NCBI GenBank assembly: GCA_026182355.1 | Contig: JAPFBL010000069.1 | Span: 248,001-312,000 of the forward strand | DNA from: Hermatobates lingyangjiaoensis | Taxonomy: Eukaryota; Arthropoda; Insecta; Hemiptera; Hermatobatidae | Direction: 5' to 3' | Length of the DNA: 64,000 nt | Shown: piece by piece, positions 1 through 11,429 of the stretch | Numbering within the stretch: position 1 is the stretch's first letter | How the letters are laid out: each line of letters starts with the position of its first letter | Program-made: the position numbers and the translations under genes | The notes under the pieces: generated by a model | What the model was told of the DNA's origin: nothing | Databases searched by the model: none | Seen by the model: the letters and a program-made list of their open reading frames with translations, nothing else

Positions 1-696
1 TTTTATAAGAAAAAAATACCACAAAAGTAGTAGTACCTCAAAAATGAGATTTGGGCATTTTTTGTCATGTTCAAATGTTTACTTATATCTAATAAATATT
101 TATTAGAGGTCTTGTATTCATTTCGTTTTACACTAAAGTACCTCGTGGGATAATATTTGCAATAAAAATTCTGCGACTCATGTTTGGCTCTCCATGATCT
201 CTCCAAACAGTTATGATTTCACTCTGGAAACTTGAAATCTTTAATTAATTCTTATGTAATTTGACAAAAATTCCCTTAATTTTTTCGTGGTGAGTTGTTT
301 TGAGATTACGAGTATGTTTCATAATATTTTCCTCGGGTGTTTGAAAATGATTATAATACTTTTATAAATGGTTTGTGATGGATTTACTCATCAAATAAAA
401 AGGTAGGATGGTATGTTCCAAAGTTTTATCTATTCATTTTTATTTAAAGCAATTATCTTAAAGAAAAACTGACATCATGAACTGAAACCCCTGAGCGGGA
501 GTTTCCAACATGATCTGCTCATAGAGGTCATAAAAAATATAAACATTTTGGGGGTCCATGCAAAATCTACATGCACATATACAACAAGATTTCAGAAATG
601 AATTCTTAAAATATAAATCAACATCTACCAGTAAGAAAATCAGAAAAATGGCTAAGAATTTTCAACCAAATCAATTGGCCTTCGAGATGCAAGTCA

Positions 697-735
697 GACT
701 CTGATGAAGACCAATTGTTTTGTTTGAAAGGTCTG
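697..735 (+). ncRNA. Degenerate hammerhead-like motif in PLE terminus relic
   Basis: The sequence has GACT followed by a CTGATGA core at 701-707 and GAAA near 725. It is clearly a diverged member of the family seen intact at 4959-5001. The stem II segment no longer pairs well and the stem I partner is lost, so activity is unlikely. An inverted partial copy (about 640-690) faces it, giving the usual paired-terminus layout. Confidence 0.4.
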
Positions 736-1081
736 ATTTTCTTACCGTGGTTTAATTGTTGATACATATATGTACCATTATTGTATACCTAAAGTGAAGA
801 TATTGATAAATAATTGTTGGCTAACGTAGTCACCTAGCCGTTAAACTATCAGAGCATTGGAATTAACACTTAATCGAAGTTCTAAGGTATTACAATCAGT
901 TATTGTGCGATATTTACTAATTGTAGGGCCAAAAGCTAATAAAATAGTATCTACATGAGTTTTGTTTAATGAGTTCAATAAATGAAGTGAGTTCAACAAC
1001 GGAATGTTCTCATTTATGAGTTTATGACTGCTCTAGGGCAATGTAAAAAAGTTAATGGGTTAGTTCCACTGAGGTTAGTAA

Positions 1082-1299
1082 TATTAGAATTAGTAATAAT
1101 ACAATCCGTCATACCCCGTAAAGTCTCAGAAAAGCTCGACCGGTTTCGGGTCCGTCTGAATCCCATCTTCAAGAGCACCTAACTGACTGTCCAGTCAGTT
1201 AGGTGCTCTTGAAGATGGGATTCAGACGGACCCGAAACCGGTCGAGCTTTTCTGAGACTTTACGGGGTATGACGGATTGTATTATTACTAATTCTAATA
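1082..1299. repeat. Perfect 218-bp palindrome with 2-nt spacer
   Basis: The left arm (1082-1189) is the exact reverse complement of the right arm (1192-1299) over 108 bases; the spacer is TC at 1190-1191. By eye there is no mismatch. The arm interior is more GC-rich than the surroundings. It carries no CTGANGA/GAAA core, so it is not one of the recognisable PLE hammerhead termini. It could be a very young foldback-type insertion, a recent inverted duplication, or an assembly artefact. No clear target-site duplication was seen at its borders. Confidence 0.9.
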
Positions 1300-1789
1300 G
1301 TGTATAAAAGGTTCTACCTTCACCCTTCAAAACTTAACTTTCAACAGGCACAGCCCTATCCCTATCGCCTGTCCATGATTGCAGATTTACCTGAACAAGT
1401 ACAATACATGTTCGAAACGTATTATTTAACTCATTAAACATCTGTATTTGTTTACAAATATTTATTACAGCTTTTTACTCTGTAATGAAGCGAAATGTTC
1501 CATTCATTTTTCAGTGTGAACTGATGAAATTGTACATCGCTCTTTTTTAACGGTATAAAGAATTTGATCTTTTTTACAATTTATTTTCACACAGTTTGTA
1601 AAATGATAATAAGTAATATCTTCTTATAGTTTAAACAATTTTATTTGTACTTGAATTTCATATCACGAATATAAAGAAATTGTTTAATTGTAGATGTATA
1701 TATAACAGATTCAATGATATATCGACCGTTTGATAGAATACGTGTATTATCTAATCGGGATTCGCTCAAATTTTCTTGGTTTAAAAATC

Positions 1790-2079
1790 AAACTCTCATT
1801 GCCGACGTTTCGGTTTTATTTTAAAACCTTTTCATAGGCAGAAACAAGAATTTTTTTACTAAGAAAATGAAATTTACAAATTTTGAAAGGAAGAACAGTC
1901 TAAACCGGACAAAACCTTCGACTAGAGTCGGTTTGCACCGTGAATTTATATATATATATTATATAATTATATTATATTACTGAATTATATATATAATATT
2001 ATATATATCAGTTCATGCGCTACGTGCAACCTTTGAACTGATTTGCGTCCAGTTTGGATCGTTTTTTCGAATTTTAAGT

Positions 2080-2118
<39 letters not shown>
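1790..2118 (-). mobile_element. PLE terminus relic with (TA)n
   Basis: Read on the minus strand, about 1797-1860 has a GGTTTTA/TAAAACC stem, then GAAACGTC. This is the stem II, GAA, palindromic ACGT stem III and cleavage-position arrangement of a hammerhead, with a damaged CTGANGA core. The right part (2030-2070) shares its end sequence with the terminus at 13505-13560 and then enters (TA)n at 2089-2118. A palindromic AT segment lies at 1948-2010. Confidence 0.5.
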
Positions 2119-2642
2119 GTCTAAAATTAACATGTGCATAAGTAGGTTTTATAAGTGATTGGGGGTTTTCAGCTTAGAAAACAGCTCTCTTGGAATCCAC
2201 AAGCAAAGAATTATTGGGAGCCCCTACCGTAGAGTCTAAGACTGATTGTTTTACGTCCTATTTGGCGGTCGCATTCGATTTCCACCAAATTTATGATCTG
2301 AGAAAGTAAAGAACTTGAATAGCTTGATACCAGGGATAGCAGGCTAACTATTGGACTAGCCTGAGTATTCAACATTGAGTTAATGAAGCCTGCTCTCAAA
2401 TCGATTGCAAACTATGAATAGTGATTATGTGTTAAAAAAAAATTCAATCCTAACCTATAAATGATACTTTTGTCGTTGTCTGAAGATTAATAGAAACATG
2501 AAGTGTTTTGCCATTAAAATACAAGACACTTCATATGCCTTACAATGCCATAGATTGATTACAGTGCCCACAAACTGTATTACTAATCATGAAAAAGTAC
2601 TGGCATCTTAACAACGAATATCTGTTTATCTGCATTTATATC

Positions 2643-2870
2643 ATTGCCAAATAATATAAGTTTAGCCTTACCATTGAAGTTCATATTAAAGTGAAGCACT
2701 TTCACAGAATATAAAAGAAAGAAAGACACCGTCTTACCTCGTTCTGTTGGTGTTGCTGGATAGATTCAAGATCAAACTCAGTAAGATGGACACAGTCCTA
2801 AAGCTATCTGAGACACCAACATCAGTTATAAGGAATGGGAGTTCTCTCTTTCTTAAATTATTGTTCTTCT
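2643..2870. repeat. Dispersed repeat, copy 1 (pair with 4136-4350)
   Basis: About 220 bp is closely similar in direct orientation to 4136-4350, including the shared stretches around AAGTGAAGCACTTT and GACACAGTCCTAAAGCTA. Short inverted words (TGTTGGTGTT and AACATCA-type) suggest a small non-autonomous element. No coding capacity was recognised. Confidence 0.75.
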
Positions 2871-4135
2871 CAAGCATGGTACTAACAATATCCATTTATG
2901 AAACACTAACCAACTGCATATTATATAACTTATAACAAATGTGGTGTTTTCTAACTCAAATACGAGAAAGAACCAATTTTAATATATTTTTATAATCAGG
3001 AATTTTATGCTTTTTTATTTGATTTATATAATTTAAATAATAATATTTTTAATTTTAAAAATATTGAATATAAGCTACAAAAAATATTAATTTATGAAGG
3101 AAAAAAATGGTTTTTATACAAAATTTGGGATAATGGGAGATAAAAAGCTCAATCAGCTTTCACAAAGCGGATTATGTTAAGTGGTGTGTAGAATTGATGT
3201 CCGTGCATTTTTTTGACTTTTAATTAATATCGCTTAGTTTGAAATGGAAAACAAGTTTAGACAGTTAGATACATATTTGAGCACAATGGGAAATGAATGG
3301 AAGTTACACGTGGAGTGGTGTTGGCCACGTGTAGCCCACGTGTAATTAGGTGGATATTAATGCGGTCAGTGCTAATCTGTGTTATTGCAGGACAAGGAAG
3401 GTGTGCTTATGGTGAATATTGCTTGACATTTCACAGATCTCACTTCCAAACCCTAAACAGGCTGTTTTTACACCCCCCCACCCCTTGCTCTCCAGCCCAG
3501 GATATTAATCCTTAATCCACTTAGTCACCCTCTCCACTTACCCCAATCTCACCCCAAACCAATCACAACTCACTTTGCCCCCACTACTAACCAGCAGCAA
3601 ATCATCCTCCATTATTAAGGATTCTAAATCACATTAGGTGCTCTCAAGTTAAAATATTCTCGAATCACCAACCCCAAAAAAAAAAATTAAAAATTTACAT
3701 TTTCTCACCCTCTCATTTTAAATTGAAGGTATCAAGGTTTAAATGTAAAGTTCACTGCTTAATAATACATAAACCTTCTATCCTCTCTTTCTTCAGTACA
3801 TACTAAATTTTACTTTACTGTAACTAAGGTACAGTAAACGAAGTTCTTCTAAGTTTTATATAGATTTATTGAAAACTTTATCTATTATGTCTACCAACTT
3901 TCAAAAAATTTATTTTATTTAAATAAATATTCACTATTGCAGTAACACTTATACTATTTGGAATTTTAGTAACAATAAAATATTACGAATCAATTGTGTT
4001 ACTCCTAAAATCACTGATTTTGATCAAGACAATTGTAACATTGAAAGTAAAGGCGGCTGTATAATTCATCTGTGCAGGAAACATCCTTAAATGCAATGTT
4101 TTTTTGTTCATTTCACCAATAGAGTGAATTATTAT

Positions 4136-4350
4136 CATTGCTAAATAATATATGTTAAGCCTTAGTATTGAAATTCATATTAAAGTGAAGCACTTTAACA
4201 GAATATAAAGAAATGAAAGACACCGTCTTTCATCGTTCTGTTGGTGTTGTTGGACAGATTCAAGATCAAATTCATTAAGATAGACACAGTCCTAAAGCTA
4301 ACTGAGACACCAACATCAGTTATAAGTTAGGGAAGTTCTCCTTTCTTAAA
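4136..4350. repeat. Dispersed repeat, copy 2 (pair with 2643-2870)
   Basis: Direct-orientation relative of 2643-2870, with scattered substitutions and small indels. The family is not identified. Confidence 0.75.
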
Positions 4351-4734
4351 TTAACTGTTTGGGAACTGTGATTAATACGAGTATATGCCATTTTAAGGCT
4401 CACAACACAATTCATGTCCCTATTAATCTTCAGATAATGGCTGATATATGTGTTTAAAATAAATAATTAATAAATTGATTTAATTCCAAATATTTTGAAA
4501 TTATAATTTACATCTTATTTTTAAAACAAATCCATTTTTTCTGACAGAGTGCTTCTAATTATTATCTAATAATTTAAGTGGTTATTTTTTGACAGTCCTA
4601 GTAAAACCTTTCACAACTTCCCCTCAAGTGATCTTGTCCTGATGACGAACTGACAAAAATGTGAATTGTAATAAGTATTTTATTGGGTCTTGTATCCTGT
4701 TTTGATTGCTTTATTGACTGTCATCCCTCCGTCA

Positions 4735-4845
4735 ATTAACTTCGTCTTTTGCGGACGACCGCTATAAAAGTCAAAATATTGAAAAGTGAGTCTTTGTTAT
4801 GTTTCGTTCTATGTGTCACAGTTTATTTTAAGTATATATATATAA
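4735..4845 (+). mobile_element. Single PLE terminus (kinase-fusion subfamily)
   Basis: It carries the 3' part of the same terminus as 5500-5600: a diverged stem II (CGACC...GGTCG type), an AAATATTGAAAAGTGAGTC-like segment and a conserved tail running into TATATATA. The GAAA element is diverged and no inverted partner was found. Confidence 0.55.
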
Positions 4846-4851
4846 AGATTT

Positions 4852-5030
4852 CACATAAACACGTGAAATAACAATCAATGATCAAACCATAATAAGAAAA
4901 TGGGAAAACAAGACTAAGATCTTTCAACCGTAACAAGCGGTCTTCGAGTTGGGTTTTTGACTCTGACGAAGACCGCTTGTTACGGTTGAAAGATCTTAGT
5001 CTTGTTTTCTCATTTTCTTATTGTGGTTAG

Positions 5031-5035
<5 letters not shown>
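4852..5035. mobile_element. Inverted pair of PLE 3' termini flanked by (TA)n
   Basis: The left arm (about 4852-4947) is the reverse complement of the terminal sequence, and the right arm (about 4948-5035) is in plus orientation. Each arm has the conserved end block that also bounds the coding PLE at 25038-27415. Both 3' ends face outward, with TA-rich sequence at each edge. There is no internal coding sequence. The join falls inside the hammerhead of the left arm, which is cut before its CTGANGA core. Confidence 0.75.
4959..5001 (+). ncRNA. Hammerhead ribozyme, type I, PLE terminus
   Basis: Elements seen in order: GACT (stem I), CTGACGA core, one unpaired A, GACCG-loop-CGGTT (stem II), GAA, AGATCT palindrome (stem III), T as the presumed cleavage residue, then AGTC (stem I). 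GACT pairs with AGTC. In PLEs such minimal hammerheads are known to self-cleave, often as dimers; the six-base palindrome AGATCT would give a full stem III between two copies. Activity is inferred, not shown. Confidence 0.75.
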
Positions 5036-5079
<44 letters not shown>

Positions 5080-5169
5080 GATTGGTTGATGCAGGACCAA
5101 ATAAGCTTGACTCATTTTGGTCCTGCATCAACCAATCAGATATTAGAACCAGACCCCTCATGTAGATTG

Positions 5170-5216
<47 letters not shown>
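5034..5216. repeat. (TA)n - 66-bp inverted repeat - (TA)n
   Basis: Two long TA tracts (5034-5078 and 5172-5214) bracket an inverted repeat at 5077-5142 with arms of about 26 bp that differ little. It contains no hammerhead core. It may be a very short paired insertion into a TA microsatellite. Confidence 0.75.
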
Positions 5217-5217
<1 letters not shown>

Positions 5218-5269
5218 CAACAGGAAAACTATCCACAAAGGACAAAAAACGTTTCACAGTAAACTATAG

Positions 5270-5590
5270 ACACAGAGTAAAGATACGAACACCCTTACAG
5301 TCTCTATTTTTCAATTGAATCCTCATCAGGAGAATAGAGATAGGGACACCAAGCGCACTTGCGAAGTGACGGTTGAAGACGGTTGATAAATAAACTGTGA
5401 CACATAAGGAAACATAAGAAGCATTCACTTTTCAATATTTCGACCGTTATTTTGGTCGTCTTCAGGAGAAGAAGTGAATAGAAGACTTCTTCAGGAGACT
5501 TCTTCTCCTGAGGACAACCAACATAGCGGTCAAAATATTGAAAACTGAATCTTTGTTGTGCTTCTTTCTACTTGTCACAGTTTATTTTAA

Positions 5591-5625
<35 letters not shown>
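5270..5625. mobile_element. Nested inverted PLE termini with (TA)n
   Basis: A relic resembling the 47150-47350 family (about 5270-5370) is followed by an inverted pair of termini of the kinase-fusion subfamily (about 5380-5600). Left and right arms share the GTGACACATA-type end block in opposite orientation. (TA)n follows at 5596-5625. Confidence 0.65.
5426..5476 (-). ncRNA. Hammerhead-like motif, PLE terminus (minus strand)
   Basis: Read on the minus strand: CACTTCTTCTC (stem I), CTGAAGA core, one extra C, GACC-loop-GGTC (stem II), GAA, ATAT (short stem III), T, then GAAAAGTG (stem I). The outer CACTT/AAGTG pairing gives a comparatively long stem I with an internal loop. It is one of the better-preserved examples outside the AGATCT family. 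Confidence 0.65.
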
Positions 5626-5627
<2 letters not shown>

Positions 5628-5784
5628 CAATATCCTACTACATAGTTTACCAATTCAAATAATGCTCCATTTAATGAATTGATTCTACTCCTTGAAATAA
5701 CTGGAAGTTATGAATTATTTTTTTATTTTTGAAGGGTCCATTTCTTTTCGTCAGAGGGTTTCTGATTTGTGTTTACGCCTGCAG

Positions 5785-5946
5785 GTTGCAGGGGCGCGTG
5801 GGCCCCAAACGCCTCCATCCTGAGGACAATTTCCTGGACCGGCTGGGTGATTACCAGAGCGCGCTACCGTTGCCGGATATTGCCACGCTCTCACCCTCCC
5901 CAGATTTTACATTGGACCCAATATCTAACCCCTCCACTGATGACAG
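5785..5946 (+). CDS. Candidate coding exon A of a large host gene (or terminal exon of another gene)
   Basis: A pyrimidine-rich stretch and TGCAG precede position 5785; a second AG six bases on (5791) is also usable in frame. The exon reads about 54 residues, rich in Pro, Asp and Ser, with RLHPEDNFLDRLGDYQS near its start. It ends CAG|GTCTGA, a weak donor, in phase 2. That phase fits the start of exon B exactly. Composition and GC are far above the flanking DNA. Family unknown. If the donor is not used, the frame stops at 5965 after SDTVL, so this may instead be a last exon. Confidence 0.6.
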
Positions 5947-8285
5947 GTCTGATACAGTTCTCTAAACAGCTCCCGCCTCTAGCCTATCTCCCCTCCGTCA
6001 TCGGGTGCAATAACTTGTTCATCTCCCTTTGGGAGAAGGATGCCAAGTAAACATATTGTACTCCAAGGGAAAACTACCCCTCTTCGAAAATTGTTATTTA
6101 CTGATAGAACTTACCAAGTCTGACGCTACAGTGTTTTACAATCTTACCAACTTAAATTATTTATTGTATATTATATATAAATTATCATTTAAAGGCATTC
6201 ACATGAAGGAACTTCGTAACTTTTAAACTGGCATCCAAACTTTCTCAGCATAGGTTATACTAATTCTAAGAATTATTTAAGAACTGTTATTAATGAGTAA
6301 ATTCTAGAAATATTGACTTTTTTCTAATATATTTGTTTACTCAAAAGCAGCGAATGTAACGCTTGTGCAAACCCCAACGCCACGGCGAAAAGCGCTACCT
6401 TTCACCTATTAATCTCACAGCACTCATAAACATCAGTCTTATTATATGTTCTTTTCCCTCATTCTGGTCAAACTACAATTAAAGCAAGCAATGGTAGGTC
6501 TTCATTTATACTTCAAGAATGACCTTATCATTTCACATACAGTTAAGTTAGCACAGCGAGTAGATCTTTGTTTTGCAGTAACTCTCTCTTCTTTTCCTTT
6601 TCTTTCAAAAATAATTACAACAGAAAAAGTACTCAAAGGTTATCTTTTGAGTACTTAAGTACTTAAAAAAGTATTTTAAGTAGTTAAAAAGTTTTAAGCA
6701 TTTAAAAGAAATACTAAAAAAATAGAAAACAATTGTGGATAATTTTCAGTTATACTTCACACGCATTTTTAACATAATTAATTAATTAATAATTAATAAT
6801 TATAAAAGATCATAATAAATCATATCTAAATCCTACTCCTTCAGGTATAGGATGAAGGGTTCATTCGTGATCAGGGCTGAAGTCATGGGCGAGTCACATT
6901 ACTGAGGGCAATGGTGTTACCCATGCAAGTATTATCCATGACCGAAATAGTTCAACTATGGTCGTTACCATATATTAAGCATAGCTGTGGCCGTTAGCAT
7001 ATGTGCCATTTTTAAACAAATTATTTTTTGTAACGAATGAATGTTAAAGAAATATAATTAAAGCACTTGAATTGTAATATGTCATATTTTATGCCGTTAA
7101 TATATAATTTTCTACTTGGTAATAGATTTTAATACAGTTTTTTTTGCAGCTGAAATATATAAGGGGAATATAGCCTTAGTATTAGATATGATGGTTCAGG
7201 GAAAACATAACATGGATTATTTCACACATAGTAGAAATTAGAAACATCTATTTTCATTATGAATCAATAATATTTATTCCTTAGAAAAATGTATGTCTGA
7301 TAAAAAAAAGAACAACAAATTCTTTGAAATGATTAACTGAAGTATGTGGAATGAACAGTAGACATTTCATAAAACAATCTAGGTCTTAATTAAAGATTAG
7401 TTTATAATTTTATTGAGATTTATATAAAGTGTTCACAAATGTTTCCCTTTTTAGGTTTAGGAACAAGAGATAAAAGTTCTGAATCTGGGTTGAGTTAGCC
7501 AAGCGAAATGAATTGCGTAACTGGTAATTACGCAAGATTACTTTATGGTTTCTGTTGAAGACACGAGCGAAAAGAGTAAATTGTAATTGGTAAAGACTTG
7601 AGGGAGTGAAATGAAATCAGGAACCAGTGATGTTGATTTAAAAAAAATTTTTTTTGTGCTATTCTGAACAGAGAAAGAGAGAAAGGAAAGAGAAATGGCA
7701 AGGCTGAAGAAACACAAAAAAAAAGTGTGACTGGTGAAAGCAAATAAGTGAAGCAAATTATTTTATCTTTAAAATCATGGAAGAGGGATGAGGTTTGTGG
7801 GGTGGTTTTCGTGCCTTGAGTTAACGAGCCAGTCTAATTACGTGGCAGGTCGTTAAGGGTTGTTTGAGGCAATGCGTGGACCATGTTCCGCACTCCTTAT
7901 CTTCATTTCCTTCTAATTCTTATACTTCCTTATCTTAATACAGATGTCAGCACCAGTCAAACATATATCTTATGCCCTCAGCTATAAGTTTCTTATCTCA
8001 TTGTCTATATTCTATTCTGAATACTTTTTTCTGTCATCTCCCCTTTTTACATATGAAGCATGAACCTAACTTTGAGTACATTTTGTAGTCACAAATGTTT
8101 TTTCTTTTATAAAAAAAATACGTTTAAAGTCTCCAAAAATGAATACACTTTAAAAAGTAGGCGATAGTTGCTTGTTTAGTTGCAACTAATCGCTTGATAG
8201 TTAGCGATAGTTGCTCAATATGCCAAGCTTACGAGACAGCAGTATACGTATACTAGACAGCAGTATTGCCAATTGTAGAATGTCT

Positions 8286-8480
8286 CACATAAAATAGATT
8301 TGTAGGGTAAAAAGCTAATAAAACAGTTTCCACACCTGAAAAGTAAATGACACTACATATCTAAATGCGAACCTTTTATGATAAAACTACTTTATGTGGT
8401 GAGTTTTCTATAATTCACAATAATGTGTTAATAAATAACATAAAATGACTGATTGTACAACTAATGACATAACACGAGTT
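8286..8480 (+). mobile_element. PLE terminus relic (AAAAAGCTAAT subfamily)
   Basis: It shares TGTAGGGTAAAAAGCTAAT and the following TCCACA block with 18521-18745, and ends with an ACTGATTG block found at 18760, 40190 and 46720. The hammerhead part is not recognisable here. Confidence 0.5.
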
Positions 8481-9964
8481 GATTTTGGCTCCTATGTTTA
8501 ACTGTAAAACACAGCCCAGTCGAAGTATTAATAGAGGACTCTTCAATTTGTAAGTCCCCGTTAGACTGTCAGATGAGAATCATTTATAAATGATTAATTA
8601 ATCAAAAGAGAATAAATTTATGTGCTCGAGAAATGACCGTTACCTCTTCATTTTCTCCATTGATATGTTCTTCTCCTGATGATGAAGAATGATGAAACAT
8701 ACTCTTTATACGAAATATAGCTTGTTTCCTTTCTGTATAACGTGATTTATTGTTATTGTGAAAACATTTTTAATCTAAATATATTATGTATGTATTCGTT
8801 GTTTTTCCTTTTTTTTTTGTTACTAACGAATAATGTATTGGTTGATTGTTGTTTATATAAATATTTGTCTCTTTAAGTGAAAATAATGCATATTGAAGAA
8901 TGAGAAGCATTCACTAAAGGATTAAGAATGAAGGGTCAGCTGGCCATGCACTGCAAGGTGCATGCCAAATTAGTGGAACGAAGGGAGGGATATGAAATGA
9001 ATGAATGGCCCTTGATATTCAAAAAAATTGCTAATTATTAGTATCGCATATTCAAAATTCTCCGTTATTTCTATTTGATGACTTTTATACCCGATAAAAT
9101 AAAAGTGAAAAAAAAAGAAAATATACCATAAAACTTAATTTGTTTATAATTGTTAAAGTTATGTATATATTTAAGGAGAAAATATAAGGAGAAAAGCCAG
9201 TGGTCTTGTATTCGAGGAAAGTGATTTCCATCAGGAGGTTGGCGTCTCAAGCAGTCCTTTATATTGGATTTTATATGAGATCCTTATTGCTAACCATTCT
9301 ATTTCCATCCTTGGAGGTAAATTGAAAAACCTATCATATTAAGGTCATTCTTGACTAAAACGTAATATCACACATCTACTTAGATATCATACCATTGTGC
9401 TCTAATAAAATAAGAACTCATATGATCATATCAACTGCCCTGAAGCAAGACTTCACGAATCATATTATACATATTTTCTGTTTTATTATTGCTTATTAAT
9501 TTATATTAGTTTGGTACAAATCGTAACAAAACAAAATTTATACTAAATCAGATATATGAACTGTTTATTTATTTATTATATAATAATTTAAATATTTATT
9601 TATATTAAATTTGCTAAGAAAATTATTTTTTAAAAATGTTCTCATTATATAAAAGCTAGTTGATGTACCCGTGTTTGAAGGATATTTAAAAAAATTAGAG
9701 ATGATACGTTGTATTCAAATATATTATTAGAAATTTTACTAATAAAATTTCTTTTATTAGTAAAATTAAATAAATTATTATTATTAATTGATTAGATAAA
9801 TTAAATTTATCTAATAAATAAATAAATTAGATTAATTAATTTATCAATTTATTAACCTAATTAATTAATTAATTATATCAATAAATTAATAAATTTTTAT
9901 CTAACAAATTAGAAATTTATTAGAAAATTTTTAATTTTATTAGAAATACTAGAAAATAGCATTA

Positions 9965-10200
9965 TCAGTACAGTGTTAAGTAAATGCCTCTGGTATATAT
10001 CACATTAGCTGTCTGTCCTTCAGGTGCATGGAAGAACTGATAGTTAGAACCTCTGACTTGATCAAGCAATGTACACAGTTGCCCATGTGAGGAACACTTG
10101 GTCTCACTCACTTCAATTACTGCCGAAGATAGAGTTTGCCCTTGCGTCTTATTTAGCATCATTGCTAAACAGATGCTGACGGGAATTGCAACTGTTTAAA
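9965..10200 (-). pseudogene. Helitron Pif1-like helicase, C-terminal fragment
   Basis: The minus-strand frame reads IPVSICLAMMLNKTQGQTL, then SHGQL and VIY. This corresponds to the conserved C-terminal region of Pif1-type helicases carried by Helitrons (the 'AMTINKSQGQT...SHGQLYVALSR' region). The canonical arginine-finger SR that should follow SHGQLYVAL is not preserved (LLDQVRG instead), so it is probably dead. Only about 75 residues remain; no Rep domain or Helitron termini were found nearby. A host PIF1 fragment is less likely given the isolated context. Confidence 0.65.
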
Positions 10201-11429
10201 TTTAACAATCAAAATGTCAGTGTAGCTAGCTAAACACAGCTCGAATGTCCGTAATGTTGCTTCTACGTTGAATTTCCAATCCATTGAAATTCTATCTTTT
10301 AAGGCAGAGTTACACAAATCAACTATTAAAGTTTCAGCCTGCTATCATTTGCGATGGCTAAGTTTCCATGTGACAAAATTTTATTGGTTAATATGCAGAA
10401 CAAGGGGTCTCCAACCATCTTACTATATTGTGTTCAGTTATAATATAATATTAGTTATCTATTAATAACATATTAATACATAATATAACATCTTATACAA
10501 ACAGTAACGATACTAATAGTAGATATCGATATTACCAGACGCCATGACATTGGCCCAATAAACCAATTTTGGACTAACAAACAGACTTTTTTAAGGGTGA
10601 ATTCGCTTTCTCTAATTTATATAACATAAAGATAACTTCAAATGAGTCAGTTCTAAGCAATGTACAGACAAAACTTTTCTTTTATTTATACAGATGTAAT
10701 TCGTGCTAACAAAGGAGGCTGAAAATTACTTGCTTAATGCTACGGTATTAAAAGTTCAGGGATATATTGATATCCAATAAACCAAGTATTGAGATCCTGG
10801 AACTCCAAAAGTAGGTAGCTTAAAGACTATTAATACTGGAATCCCTGTGTATTAAAGACCAAAACCCTAATCTAAATATTCCGAATAAAAAAATAATATA
10901 AATAAAAAATTACTTGCAATTTTAGTTTAATTAGATAAATAGGAAAGGCACTGGGGGATCTCACTGTGAGGTTGTCGCTCCTCACTGTGAGGTTGTCGCT
11001 CTAGCAGGGCAGACAACCTCTCCATCCACCGCGCTACCTACCCCTATTTTACTACCCCCATTTTAGTAAAAAATTAAAACCTCACATAAAATAAAGTCTA
11101 TATTTATTTCAATTCAGGTTTAAATGTATAAATACCAGCTTTATTTAAAAACCTGAAAATGCCTACGGAGACTCAAACTACGTATATTAGAATATTCGTG
11201 TTATTTAATATAGTTGGTTGATCATTTTTAGTTCATTAGTTTTGTTTTATATATATATTTTGTATTTTATTTCAGCATGTTCCACTGTGTATTACATGCA
11301 TCATCGTCAAATTGTACGCAATACTTCTTTGATTAACACTACAAAATACTTATTTTACATTCATTCATAATTCAACAATTAATTATCTTTTCTTAAATAT
11401 CTATGCTGTACAAAAATTGTACAGATTCT

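Larger units (their letters stand above)
1..5784. other. Non-coding stretch 5' of the first exon: intron or intergenic, repeat-rich
   Basis: No convincing exon was found. The stretch holds a degenerate PLE terminus (about 600-780), the perfect palindrome at 1082-1299, a PLE terminus relic with hammerhead-like sequence (about 1790-2070) ending in (TA)n, a dispersed repeat pair (2643-2870 and 4136-4350), and several inverted PLE termini from 4735 to 5625. The small open frames here are low-complexity or repeat-derived. Whether it is intron or intergenic depends on whether the host gene extends upstream of 5785. Confidence 0.6.

Noticed and set aside
4625..4680. Hammerhead at GTCCTGATGACGAACTG
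   Set aside because: GAAA is absent and stems do not pair; perhaps an old relic but not supportable.
5002..5262. Open frames made of Tyr-Ile repeats on both strands (also near 12363, 13115, 16682, 24851, 27700, 28674)
   Set aside because: They are translations of (TA)n tracts and have no other coding signal.
8670..8720. Hammerhead at CTCCTGATGATGAAG
   Set aside because: The CTGATGA word and a later GAAA are present, but no stem II or stem I pairing could be drawn.
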